The notes beneath the pieces were generated by a model that did not search any database, had not been told where the DNA came from, and was given only the letters and a program-made list of their open reading frames with translations. A stretch of 64,000 nt of DNA from contig NZ_CAMPJD010000001.1 in the NCBI RefSeq assembly GCF_946886695.1, forward strand, positions 62,001-126,000, read 5' to 3'. This stretch comes from an uncultured Pseudoxanthomonas sp. Its GTDB lineage: Bacteria; Pseudomonadota; Gammaproteobacteria; Xanthomonadales; Xanthomonadaceae. Shown here in pieces: positions 38,465 through 46,292 of the stretch. Position 1 is the first letter of the stretch. Each line of letters starts with the position of its first letter. The translations under genes were made by a program, and so were the position numbers.

Positions 38465-38484
38465 GGGTGTACATTTGTACACCC
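38465..38484 (-). promoter_or_regulatory. LexA2-type operator abutting the lexA start codon
   Basis: A perfect 9-2-9 palindrome: GGGTGTACA, 2 bases, TGTACACCC. On the minus strand its core is TGTACAAATGTACA, which I recall as the LexA2 box of Xanthomonas. It ends at the base next to the lexA ATG, so bound repressor would cover the start region. Confidence 0.9.
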
Positions 38485-38542
38485 TAAGGTCTCACATGGC
38501 GAGAAAGACGTGCGGCTTGCCTCCAAGCCCCACACGCTTCAA

Positions 38543-38558
38543 TATAACCACGGTTATA
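38543..38558 (+). promoter_or_regulatory. Palindromic operator of the MazE-Doc operon
   Basis: Perfect palindrome TATAACC-AC-GGTTATA, 18 bases before the antitoxin ATG, followed by an AAGGAGG ribosome binding site at 38563-38569. Antitoxins of this type normally repress their own operon from such a site. Confidence 0.7.
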
Positions 38559-38575
38559 ACGCCAAGGAGGCAGCC

Positions 38576-38797
38576 ATGAAGCTCAAGATCACCACCGTCG
38601 GCAATTCCGCCGGTGTCATCCTGCCCAAGGAACTCATGGCGCGCCTTCGCCTGGAAAAAGGCGACGAGCTACACGCGCTGGAGACACCCGACGGCATCCG
38701 CCTGACGGTCTACGACCCCACCCTGGCAGAACAGATGGAAGTGGCCGAGCAGGTGATGCGCCAACGTCGCACCCTGCTCAACAAGCTGGCCCAATGA
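38576..38797 (+). CDS. AbrB/MazE-family antitoxin
   Basis: A 73-residue DNA-binding antitoxin. The N-terminal SpoVT/AbrB swapped-hairpin fold is visible in MKLKITTVGNSAGVILPKEL then LRLEKGDELHALETPDGIRL. The C-terminal tail (AEQVMRQRRTLLNKLAQ) should be the toxin-neutralising part. It is followed 10 bases later by a Doc-family toxin. It probably represses its own promoter through the palindrome at 38543-38558. Confidence 0.92.
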   Translation: MKLKITTVGNSAGVILPKELMARLRLEKGDELHALETPDGIRLTVYDPTLAEQMEVAEQVMRQRRTLLNKLAQ

Positions 38798-38807
38798 CGC
38801 GGCGCCC

Positions 38808-39236
38808 ATGATCGTCTGGATCAGCCGGGCCTTGGCCTTGGCCATCCATGACCGCCAGTTGGCCGAACATGGAGGCGCCAACGGCATACGCGACGAGGCG
38901 CTGCTGGAATCGGCGCTCGCGCGCCCCAGGCAGTTGCACGCCTACGGGCAGCCTGCGCCGGACTTGGCCGATCTGGCGGCCGCCACCGCCTTCGGCCTAG
39001 CGCGCAACCATCCTTTCGTGGACGGCAACAAGCGCATGGCGGCCGTGGCCTGCGAAGTCTTCATCGTGCTCAATGGTGGCGCGCTGTCGGCCGAGGACCA
39101 CGAGCTCTATCCGCAGTACCTCGGCTTGTCCGAAGGCAGCCTCGGCGAAGCGGAATTCGCCGCGTGGCTACGCCCACGGATCATCGCAAAGGCTCCGGGC
39201 AAGGTGCAGGAGCCCTCTCCCGCGTACGGCCGCTGA
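38808..39236 (+). CDS. Doc (death-on-curing) family toxin
   Basis: A 142-residue Fic/Doc-fold toxin. Doc of phage P1 phosphorylates EF-Tu. The catalytic motif is complete: HPFVDGNKRMA, matching HxFx(D/N)GNKR. The N-terminal region (AIHDRQLAEHGGANGIRDEA, LLESALARPRQLHAYG) matches Doc. Its partner here is a MazE/AbrB-type antitoxin instead of Phd. The array of inverted-repeat elements begins 14 bases after the stop. Confidence 0.93.
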   Translation: MIVWISRALALAIHDRQLAEHGGANGIRDEALLESALARPRQLHAYGQPAPDLADLAAATAFGLARNHPFVDGNKRMAAVACEVFIVLNGGALSAEDHELYPQYLGLSEGSLGEAEFAAWLRPRIIAKAPGKVQEPSPAYGR

Positions 39237-39250
39237 CGGCGACGCACTCA

Positions 39251-39799
39251 CCGTCGTCCCAACGAAGGCTGGGACCCACTTTGCCGTTGCCTTCCCTGAC
39301 ATACGGAAGGACGGACATCACTGGGGGCAATGGATTCCAGCTTGCGCTGGAATGACGGCAGAACAATAACAGCACGAATTTCGGACACGTCTCGAGACCG
39401 TCGTCCCAGTGAAAGCTGGGACCCATCTGGCCGTTGCCTTCCCTGACGTGCGGGAAGGATGGACATCACTGACGGGCAATGGATTCCAGCCTTCGCTGGA
39501 ATGACGGCAGTGACGCACCGATCTCGGACATGTCCCGATACCGTCGTCCCAGCGAAAGCTGGGACCCATCTGGCCGTTGCCTTCCCTGATGTGCGGGAAG
39601 AATGGACATCACTGGCGGGCAATGGATTCCAGCCTTCGCTGGAATGACGGCAGAGCAGTGATCTGCCTATCTCGGACACGTCTCGATACCGTCGTCCCAG
39701 CGAAGGCTGGGACCCATCTGGCCGTTGCCTTCCCTGATGTGCGGGGAGGACGGACATCACTGAGGGGTAATGGATTCCAGCTTGCGCTGGAATGACGGC
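39251..39799. repeat. Four-copy array of a ~110-bp inverted-repeat element
   Basis: Copies at 39251-39359, 39399-39508, 39541-39651 and 39689-39799, all in the same orientation, separated by 32-39-bp spacers that are themselves related (CTCGGACACGTCTCGATA-like). Each copy has a GTCCCAGC-GAAA-GCTGGGAC hairpin at the left end and an ATTCCAGC-CTTC-GCTGGAAT hairpin at the right end. The two ends are imperfect inverted repeats of each other (~26 bp), so each copy looks like a small MITE-like unit. A fifth copy follows cheV at 20554. Open frames across the array (for example 39248-39802) are repeat translations, not genes. Confidence 0.9.
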
Positions 39800-39895
39800 C
39801 AAGACTTCCCAAGCGGCCGCGTTCCACGTGAAGGACGCGTGGAATCGCAGGCGGTCATGTCGTGCGCTTGCGCGCCTGTGGCATCGGATGAAGCG

Positions 39896-41017
39896 TCAGG
39901 CCGCCTGTTCTTCGGCTCGCTCGACCATGGTCTCGGCCATCTGCCGCCAGTTGGGCAACTGATCCAGTACACCCAGCGACTTCAGGTAGCCCTCGTCCAC
40001 GGGTTCGTTGCTGGCCAGCGCGCCAGCCACGTGCACGGCGCCGGGTACCCAGAAGCTGCGCAGGCTGGAACGCTGCGGCTGGCGATGGAAGGCCACCGCC
40101 TCCACGATCGGCATCGGCAGGCCCCACAAGCCCAGCAGGTAGGCACCGGCTTCGGTGTGACCCGGACGGTCGTCGTCCTCGGCGGGTGGCGTGTCGCGCT
40201 CGTCGCGCACACCCGGCAGCAGCAGGCCGATGTCGGCCAGCAACGCCGCCGTCGCGCCCAGTTCGGAGCTGGTACGCGGCAGGATCTTCGCCGCCAGCCG
40301 CGAGGCCAGCAATGCGCGTTGCTGCAGGACGCTGCGGTCGACGTTGGAAGCGGTCTTCATCGAGAACACCTCGCTGGCCAGCACCAGGTCGCGCAGCGTG
40401 CCCAGGCCCAGTCGCGTGACGGCAGCGCGCAGATCGGTGATGGAACGGCCGTTGGAGAAATAGGCCGAGTTGCACAGCTGCAGCACCTTGGCGGCGATGG
40501 CGGGATCGCCGGCCACCAGCTTGGCGATGTCGTTGGCGGTGCCTTCGTCCTCTTCCAGCGCACGCGTCAATGCGAAGTACAGGTGCGGCGGCGACGGCAG
40601 GTGTTCGACCCGGCCAATGGCGCGGCGCAGGCGCGGACTGTCGAGCAGGTCGCGCAGTTCTTCCAGGCTGTGGATCGCCTCCAGCACCGTCTCCGACGAC
40701 AACGGCAGCGGCAGGAACCGGTGCGCCACGCCGATCAGCTTGATCGGCGCAGCCAGGCTCTCCGCAGCGCCTTCCAGCAACGCGATGCGGATCGTCTCCG
40801 GGCGCAGCGTGCGGATCTGGCCGAGCAGCGTGGCAGGTGGCAGGTCGGCGAGCGCAGGGCCCACCATCACCACGTCCACCGGACCATTGGCGACGGTGTA
40901 CATCGCCGACTTGCCGTCGGCGACGACCTCCACGGTCCATTCGTCCCCCATGTCGCCGATGTAGTCGGCCAGGTCGTCAGGCAGGCAGGCGGTGTCGCCA
41001 ACATACAGAATGCGCAA
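39896..41017 (-). CDS. HDOD signalling protein with degenerate receiver domain
   Basis: The product has 373 residues. The N-terminal ~120 residues fold like a receiver (LRILYVGDTACLPDDLADYI, VANGPVDVVMVGPALADLP), but the phospho-acceptor Asp is replaced (MVGPAL) and the acidic pocket is missing, so phosphorylation is unlikely. The HDOD domain follows (about 145-345: LPSPPHLYFALTRALEEDEG, GDPAIAAKVLQLCNSAYFSN, HTEAGAYLLGLWGLPMPIVE). HDOD proteins act as scaffolds in signalling networks, often near c-di-GMP or chemotaxis systems. The start is TTG 41017, with AAGGGGAAG just upstream. The ATG at 41158 is upstream of a sigma-28-like promoter and is rejected. Confidence 0.88.
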   Translation of the reverse strand: MRILYVGDTACLPDDLADYIGDMGDEWTVEVVADGKSAMYTVANGPVDVVMVGPALADLPPATLLGQIRTLRPETIRIALLEGAAESLAAPIKLIGVAHRFLPLPLSSETVLEAIHSLEELRDLLDSPRLRRAIGRVEHLPSPPHLYFALTRALEEDEGTANDIAKLVAGDPAIAAKVLQLCNSAYFSNGRSITDLRAAVTRLGLGTLRDLVLASEVFSMKTASNVDRSVLQQRALLASRLAAKILPRTSSELGATAALLADIGLLLPGVRDERDTPPAEDDDRPGHTEAGAYLLGLWGLPMPIVEAVAFHRQPQRSSLRSFWVPGAVHVAGALASNEPVDEGYLKSLGVLDQLPNWRQMAETMVERAEEQAA

Positions 41018-41100
41018 AGCACTTCCCCTTGGATCGTTCTTGCAAGCTTCAAAGCGTGCCCCTGCTAGAGGAGGCGCGGCCCGGATGAAATCTAGCAAGG

Positions 41101-41127
41101 ATGTCGGCCGCGGCTGGGAGTTCTTGA
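41101..41127 (-). promoter_or_regulatory. Possible sigma-28 promoter of the HDOD gene
   Basis: On the minus strand, TCAAGAAC (41127-41120), an 11-base spacer, and GCCGACAT (41108-41101). The -10 matches 6 of 8 positions. The spacing is the same as in the other FliA sites of the window, and the leader would be ~77 bases. Confidence 0.55.
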
Positions 41128-41194
41128 ATCGCGATGCGGGGAATGCGCAGTCCTTCACATTCCACTGTCGGTGGATCCCCGACAGCGCCGCGAC

Positions 41195-41416
41195 TCAGAA
41201 GCGGAACGTGCCCAGCAACTGCGGCCCGCGGTTGTCGAGGTTGAGGTTGCCATCGAAGCGCGTGCGCCCGAAATCGAGGCCCACGTCGTTGTAGTTGTAG
41301 CGCAGCGAGAAGCCGAAATGCTCCCAGGGGAAGTATTCCAGTTCCACTTGCGCATCCAGCGCGTCGCAGGTGACGTTGCCGCTGTCCTTCCTTGTGTACG
41401 CCTGCGCGGCGTCCAT
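41195..41416 (-). pseudogene. C-terminal remnant of an outer-membrane beta-barrel protein
   Basis: A 73-codon open frame whose translation ends in barrel-like alternating strands (VELEYFPWEHFGFSLRYNYN, LDFGRTRFDGNLNLDNRGPQ) and a C-terminal LLGTFRF. The terminal phenylalanine is the outer-membrane insertion signal. No signal peptide or earlier strands precede it in any frame of 41417-41644. It looks like the tail of a larger barrel gene whose front has been lost. The rest of the 41128-41644 gap shows nothing else. Confidence 0.6.
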
Positions 41417-41644
41417 CGCCCGTGTCCCGACAGCGACGGCGCATACTCACCGCGCAGCATGGAGGGCCATTCGTCCCTGGAAAAGCGATCCCCCGCAGAA
41501 AGCCGATTCTGCGCAGACCAGCAAGCAGGGGACAAAGGGATGGCGCATGGGGCGGCTTCTGCGGCAAAGCGGACAGGCATGGCGTCATCGCCGGCATCCC
41601 GACCCTGCCAGCATCCGTCCGGCGAGGGGCGATCACGGACGATC

Positions 41645-42502
41645 TCAGGCGAACGGTGGCCCCACCGCCGGTGTCCCAGCATCCGGCTGCGCCAGATGCA
41701 GCAGCAGGTGTGCCAGCGTCGCCACGTCCTGGAAGTTGTGCAGCAGCACGCGCCTGAGCAAACCTGCGTCACCGCCACGCAGATACTGCAGCCATGCACC
41801 CGGCGCCTCCGATCCCGGCAGGTCGTCCTCGCGCACGATGCCCAGCGCGTTGCGCTCGATGGTGGCCAGCCGGCAGTTCTCCCAGACGCCGCGATAACGC
41901 CGGCGCGTGGGGAACAGCAGGTCGAGGTGCTCGATGCCGGCCAACGGCGTGCCCTGTCGCGCCAGGCGGTAGCGCGTGGCCAGCAAAGGGGCGTCGTAGC
42001 AGCGTCCGTTGTAGCTGACCAGCCGCGTGTCTTCCGACAGCCAGCCAGCGAATGCCCGCAGCATCGCCGGCTCCGCCGACAGATGGGTGATCAGCAGCTG
42101 GCGCACGCGCAGGCCGCCGGGCACGAAATCCGACGCACCCACCATGAAGGCGCGCGTGCCGGTGCCGCCGGACAGGCCAGTGGTCTCGGTGTCGAAGAAC
42201 AGCATGCCCTGCGTGGGCAAGTCGCCGGTCCGCGCGAAGGTGCCGTCGACATGGGGCGGCACCTCGTCGAACGGCAGCACCCGCTCCAGTTGCAGCAATC
42301 CGGGCGCGATCTCGTCGCCCGGCAACGCACGATCGCAGCTACGCGCCGTCACGACGTGACGCGTGCGTTCACGGATCCCCAGCATGCGCCGCAGCGCCGG
42401 CAAGGGATCATGCACCGGCGGCAGCGGCGCGGATGGCGATATGGTGCTGCCGTGCCCTGCCTGGCGTCGCAGCCGCTGCAGTTTTTCGAGGCTGACGCTC
42501 AT
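41645..42502 (-). CDS. RNase H-like (YprB/MrfB-type) exonuclease-domain protein
   Basis: The product has 285 residues with an RNase H-like fold of the YprB type. Exonuclease acidic motifs are visible: FFDTETTGLSGGTGTRAFMV (DxE), then LVSYNGRCYDAPLLATRYRL with the second Asp, and a third motif around HNFQDVATLAHLL. In Bacillus subtilis the homologue MrfB is the nuclease partner of the DUF1998 helicase MrfA in mitomycin repair. Here the gene overlaps the upstream helicase gene by four bases (ATGA), the same pairing. It lacks the TPR region of the B. subtilis protein as far as I can see. Confidence 0.85.
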   Translation of the reverse strand: MSVSLEKLQRLRRQAGHGSTISPSAPLPPVHDPLPALRRMLGIRERTRHVVTARSCDRALPGDEIAPGLLQLERVLPFDEVPPHVDGTFARTGDLPTQGMLFFDTETTGLSGGTGTRAFMVGASDFVPGGLRVRQLLITHLSAEPAMLRAFAGWLSEDTRLVSYNGRCYDAPLLATRYRLARQGTPLAGIEHLDLLFPTRRRYRGVWENCRLATIERNALGIVREDDLPGSEAPGAWLQYLRGGDAGLLRRVLLHNFQDVATLAHLLLHLAQPDAGTPAVGPPFA

Positions 42503-44919
42503 GCGGCGTCCAGCAGGTGCAACACGCGCACCGCCAGCGCGCGCGGCGTAGTTCCGGCATCTTCGTCGTTCGCCAGCACCGGACCGACACAGGCCGGGCA
42601 CCCTGCCCGGCAGTCGCAGGCCGAAACCAGTTGCGCGGCGCGCTGCACCAGTTCGCGCTGCCGTCGCCACAACGGCTCGCTCAGGCCGATGCCGCCCGGG
42701 TAGTTGTCGTACAGGTACGCGGTAGGCACGAAACGGTCCCCCGATACCGGCGACAGCACCTGGCTGTCCGTCCCGCGCAGCTGTCCACGCCCCTGCGTAT
42801 CCGGCAAGGCGAACCACGCACCGTCACCGTCGCCCACCGCCTTCTGCAGGTCACGGCCTTCGGCCATCACCGCGACGGTAGCGGCGATGTGCAGCGCATA
42901 CGCGGCGCCAAGGAAACCGTCCAGCGCATCCTGTCGCGATTCGAACGATGTCTCCAGCAGTGCCGGCGGCAACTGCCACCACAGGCTGGTCGTGTGCATC
43001 TCCTGGTCGGGAAGGTTCACCGGGCCGTAGCCGATGTTCTCGTGGGTGTAGTAGCGGATCTTCTTGTAGCCGGCCACGCGCCGCACCACGTGCACTTCGC
43101 CATGGTGGCAGGTGCCCTGCCCCGCGATACAGCCGTCGAAGCGCTCAAGCACCTTCAATTTCGTGTAATCGATCGCATCGGTGTAGTAGTCCACGTGCGT
43201 ACGGGTGACGTAGGCCTTGCGTCCTTCCCAGTCCAGTCGCTCCACCTGGTACGGCGTGGACTGGATCATGTGGATGGCGCCTTCGTACAGCGTCAGCGGC
43301 GCGGCGCTGAAATCGACCTCGGCGATGATCACCTGGCGCCCATCGGTGCGGTCGACGACGACGAAGTTGCCGTCGGCCACCGAGCGCAGGCTGACCGCGT
43401 TGGCCGGATAGCTGTCGGCGATCCACTCGTAGCGGTCGCCTTCGCGATGGACCACGCTGTCTTCGTCCAGCAGCTGCAGGAACGGCGTCGGATCGACCGG
43501 ACCGAAGGGTTCCCCGGCCAGGAACGGCAGCTCGAACGCGGCGCAGCGCACGTGGTCCAGCAGGATCATCGGCTGGTCGGGTGCGATGCGCGCGTGTTCC
43601 GGCGGGCTGTCGGCGAAAAACTCCGGATGCCGCACCACGTACTGGTCCAGCGGCTGCGAACTGGCGACCAGGATGCCCAGTGATGCCTGTTGCCGCCGAC
43701 CTGCCCGGCCAAACCGCTGCCAGGTCGCGGCGATGGAGCCCGGATAGCCGTTCAGTACCACCGCGTCCAGGCTGCCGATGTCCACGCCCAGCTCCAGTGC
43801 GGACGTGGAGACGATGCCGTCGACGCGGCCGTCGCGCATCGCGCGTTCGGCCTCGCGGCGCTCGGTGGGCAGGTAGCCACCGCGGTAGGCGCGGATGCGG
43901 GCCGGCAGCCGCGGATCGCTGTCGAACACGTCCTTCAGGTACTTGGTCAGTACCTCGACCATCGTGCGCGACTGGGCGAACACCAGCGTCTTCAGCCCCG
44001 CCTTGATCGCCAGCCGCGCGATGCGGTTGCTCTGCGAGCGCGCCGACGCGCGCAAGCCCAGGTCGGGATTGACCACCGGCGGATTCCACAACAGCACGTG
44101 CTTTTCGCCCGTCGGCGCACCGGACTCGGTGATCGCATGCACTGGCAACTCCAGCAGCGCTTCCGCATGCGCCTTTGGATTGCCGATGGTGGCCGAGCAG
44201 ACGATGAACTGCGGCGTTGCACCGTAGAACGCGCATACGCGCTTCAGCCGGCGCAGCACGTTGGCCACGTGGCTGCCGAACACGCCGCGATACGTGTGCA
44301 CCTCGTCGATCACCACGTAGCGCAGGTTCTCGAAGAACTGCGCCCACTTGGTGTGGTGCGGCAGGATGGCCTGGTGCAGCATGTCCGGATTGCTGACCAC
44401 GATGTCGCCATGCAGGCGGATCGCCTGCCGCGCATCGCCGGGCGTGTCGCCATCGAAGGTGAAGGCTTTCAGGCCGAGGTCACCGGCCCTGCTCAGGTCC
44501 AGCAGTTCCGCGACCTGGTCCTGCGCCAGTGCCTTGGTGGGGAACAGGTACAGCGCCTTGCCCCGCTTCGCCAGCGCCGACGCCACCACCGGCAGCGTGT
44601 AGCACAGCGATTTTCCCGATGCCGTCGGCGTCACGACGGCCAGATGTCCACCCGCCTGCACATGCCGCCATGCCTCGGCCTGGTGCGAATACAGCTGGCC
44701 GATGCCGCGCGCGCGCAGCGCCTCGGCCAATTCCACGGGCAGATCCGCCGGCAGCGGCTCGTAACGCCCTTCACGCCCCGGAATGACGAACTGCCCGGTC
44801 ACGCGATCGTGGTACTTGCCCGCGAGCCGCTCTGCCAGGGCACGGCCATCGGCTGCGTTCACGGGCAGCAGCGCTGCATCGGTGGCGTGACGGCGGATCA
44901 GGGATGTCTGGGCGGGCAT
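42499..44919 (-). CDS. DEAD/DEAH helicase with DUF1998 domain (MrfA-like)
   Basis: Superfamily 2 helicase of 806 residues. Motif I is VVTPTASGKSLCYTLPV, motif II is VVIDEVHTYRGVFGSH (DEVH), motif III is FIVCSATIGN and motif VI is QRFGRAGRRQQ. The C-terminal DUF1998 region ends with four clustered cysteines (ACDCRAGCPACVG), a metal site seen in MrfA. MrfA of B. subtilis acts with MrfB in RecA-independent repair of mitomycin C adducts. The adjacent exonuclease supports the same assignment. No LexA-type box was seen upstream; two small palindromes lie at 44962-44999. Confidence 0.88.
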   Translation of the reverse strand: MPAQTSLIRRHATDAALLPVNAADGRALAERLAGKYHDRVTGQFVIPGREGRYEPLPADLPVELAEALRARGIGQLYSHQAEAWRHVQAGGHLAVVTPTASGKSLCYTLPVVASALAKRGKALYLFPTKALAQDQVAELLDLSRAGDLGLKAFTFDGDTPGDARQAIRLHGDIVVSNPDMLHQAILPHHTKWAQFFENLRYVVIDEVHTYRGVFGSHVANVLRRLKRVCAFYGATPQFIVCSATIGNPKAHAEALLELPVHAITESGAPTGEKHVLLWNPPVVNPDLGLRASARSQSNRIARLAIKAGLKTLVFAQSRTMVEVLTKYLKDVFDSDPRLPARIRAYRGGYLPTERREAERAMRDGRVDGIVSTSALELGVDIGSLDAVVLNGYPGSIAATWQRFGRAGRRQQASLGILVASSQPLDQYVVRHPEFFADSPPEHARIAPDQPMILLDHVRCAAFELPFLAGEPFGPVDPTPFLQLLDEDSVVHREGDRYEWIADSYPANAVSLRSVADGNFVVVDRTDGRQVIIAEVDFSAAPLTLYEGAIHMIQSTPYQVERLDWEGRKAYVTRTHVDYYTDAIDYTKLKVLERFDGCIAGQGTCHHGEVHVVRRVAGYKKIRYYTHENIGYGPVNLPDQEMHTTSLWWQLPPALLETSFESRQDALDGFLGAAYALHIAATVAVMAEGRDLQKAVGDGDGAWFALPDTQGRGQLRGTDSQVLSPVSGDRFVPTAYLYDNYPGGIGLSEPLWRRQRELVQRAAQLVSACDCRAGCPACVGPVLANDEDAGTTPRALAVRVLHLLDAA

Positions 44920-44961
44920 GGCGGACTCTCGGCGGCGTGTGCGCCATCAGAACCGTGCCGC

Positions 44962-44999
44962 GTCTCAATCCCTGAGACTGACTGCCTGCTGACAGGCAG
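44962..44999. other. Two adjacent palindromes in the divergent promoter region
   Basis: GTCTCA-atccc-TGAGAC at 44962-44978 and CTGCCTG-ctga-CAGGCAG at 44982-44999, three bases apart, between the helicase (minus) and the small gene at 45095 (plus). They could be an operator or transcript hairpins. No recognised family fits. Confidence 0.4.
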
Positions 45000-45094
45000 C
45001 CCCTGCCTCAGCTTTGTGATCGGACTTTGAAGGCATTTCTCACCCCTGGGTAACGTCTCCCGCGATACCACGTCATCGTGATCAGGAGTCCCGC

Positions 45095-45448
45095 ATGAAC
45101 CGCCATCTCTATCGCGAACAACTCGACACGCTTCGGCAGGCACCCCGCCATTCGAGCGTCATGACCGACGATGCCTTCACCGCATTCACGGCCTACGACT
45201 ACGGCCGGCGCCGCCGCCTGCATCCGGATGTCGCCTGGGAAGACGCGTGCCGTGCATACGCATTCGCCGCCGCTTCCCATGCCGACCACGCCGGACATCT
45301 CGATCTCGATACCGAACTCGAACTGGAAGACCACTGGGAACGGCTGCGTGGCGATTCCGGCCCCGACTGGCCGGTGGCCCGCACGTTGCTGCGCGAGACG
45401 TGGCGCTGGCTCGACGAACACGGGGCCGGTGCGACCCGCATGCATTGA
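45095..45448 (+). CDS. Small acidic/helical hypothetical protein
   Basis: I do not recognise a family for this 117-residue product. It is rich in Asp, Glu, His and aromatic residues, with no signal peptide or membrane segment, and appears helical (DVAWEDACRAYAFAAASHAD, VARTLLRETWRWLDEHG). The ATG at 45095 follows ATCAGGAGTCCCGC, a good ribosome binding site, and base composition and codon use look like coding sequence. It is divergent from the helicase gene. Confidence 0.65.
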   Translation: MNRHLYREQLDTLRQAPRHSSVMTDDAFTAFTAYDYGRRRRLHPDVAWEDACRAYAFAAASHADHAGHLDLDTELELEDHWERLRGDSGPDWPVARTLLRETWRWLDEHGAGATRMH

Positions 45449-45726
45449 ATCAGCCCCGCATTGCAGGTGACGACGAACGGTAGGCCGGCCATGGCACGAC
45501 CCACCGTCTTCAACAACACAGGGGAACAATAACGACAAGATCCGGCAGGGGCGTGAGCCATGTATCTCCTTCGGGGGAGAAAGGGGTGACACGTTGCCAC
45601 AGGGGGCCGCGCGCAGTCAGGGACTGTCGCGACGGGGGCACGCAAGCGGCTGTCATGTACAGGTAAGCCGCGTTTCATCCACAAGGTCCACGCTCGGCCA
45701 TGGTCTTGCGCCATGGAGGGGACCTC
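45449..45726. other. Intergenic region without recognised gene
   Basis: A gap of 278 bp holding a small UUCG-type hairpin (TCTCC-TTCG-GGGGAGA near 45565-45581). Nothing else could be supported; no sigma-28 or sigma-54 site was seen. Confidence 0.5.
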
Positions 45727-46176
45727 ATGTCTTGCCTGCCTGATCCATCCGCACCCGCGTGGATGGATGATGCGATGCCCTGTGCCGTCATCGACATCCA
45801 CTCGGAACTGCGCTTCTGGGAAGAAACCTACGCGCGCCAGAGCTTCCACCGCCCGGGCACGCCGTTCCGCCATTACGTACCCACGCTCAAGTTCGCCTAC
45901 GACATCTACCTGCTGTCGCACAGACGATCGCTTGAAGAACTGCTGCCCTCGCTGCCCTCCCGCTACGAGGCGGGCATCGTGCGTGGTATCCGACTGGACT
46001 GGCCGTTGGCGCACGCGGTCATCGCACGCGTATGGCAGCGGCTCAATGCGCCGCTGGAAGAGGATGCTCCGCTGTTCGCCCCGCCGCCTGCGACCGTCGT
46101 GGACGAACGCGCCCTGTTGGCAGAGGCGATGAATAAAGCGGGCACCCACACCATCACACAGCGGATGCAAAGGTGA
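45727..46176 (+). CDS. Hypothetical protein, paralogue of the next gene
   Basis: Product of 149 residues with no known domain recognised. A central ~85-residue region (VIDIHSELRFWEETYARQSF, KFAYDIYLLSHRRSLEELLP, VIARVWQRL) aligns well with the product of 46293-46625 (IVDIDAELAYWKTRLNEDTF, KIGYDAYLLHHRQDFDDIAP, IMRAVWQRL). It is predicted cytoplasmic and helical. ATG 45727 was preferred to ATG 45700 because GGAGGGG lies 6-12 bases upstream. The C-terminal ~35 residues are not shared with the paralogue. Confidence 0.7.
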   Translation: MSCLPDPSAPAWMDDAMPCAVIDIHSELRFWEETYARQSFHRPGTPFRHYVPTLKFAYDIYLLSHRRSLEELLPSLPSRYEAGIVRGIRLDWPLAHAVIARVWQRLNAPLEEDAPLFAPPPATVVDERALLAEAMNKAGTHTITQRMQR

Positions 46177-46292
46177 ACGCAAAAGACCTCGCACGGTTAA
46201 ATACGGGTTAAAACGCCCTTTATTTCACTTAAGCATCACCGGGCCGAACAAAAAATCCACGTCGCCACCACCACGCCGACCGGGGATCACCA

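Noticed and set aside
38465..38482. Upstream ATG for lexA (MYKCTP)
   Set aside because: It lies inside the LexA operator palindrome; ATG 38464 gives the conserved N-terminus.
39251..39799. CRISPR array
   Set aside because: The repeats are ~110 bp with internal hairpins, the spacers are themselves similar, and no cas gene is present.
39164..39827. Small overlapping open frames across the four-copy repeat array
   Set aside because: They translate the repeat units on both strands (WDDG and RRLGPT type peptides) and have no independent support.
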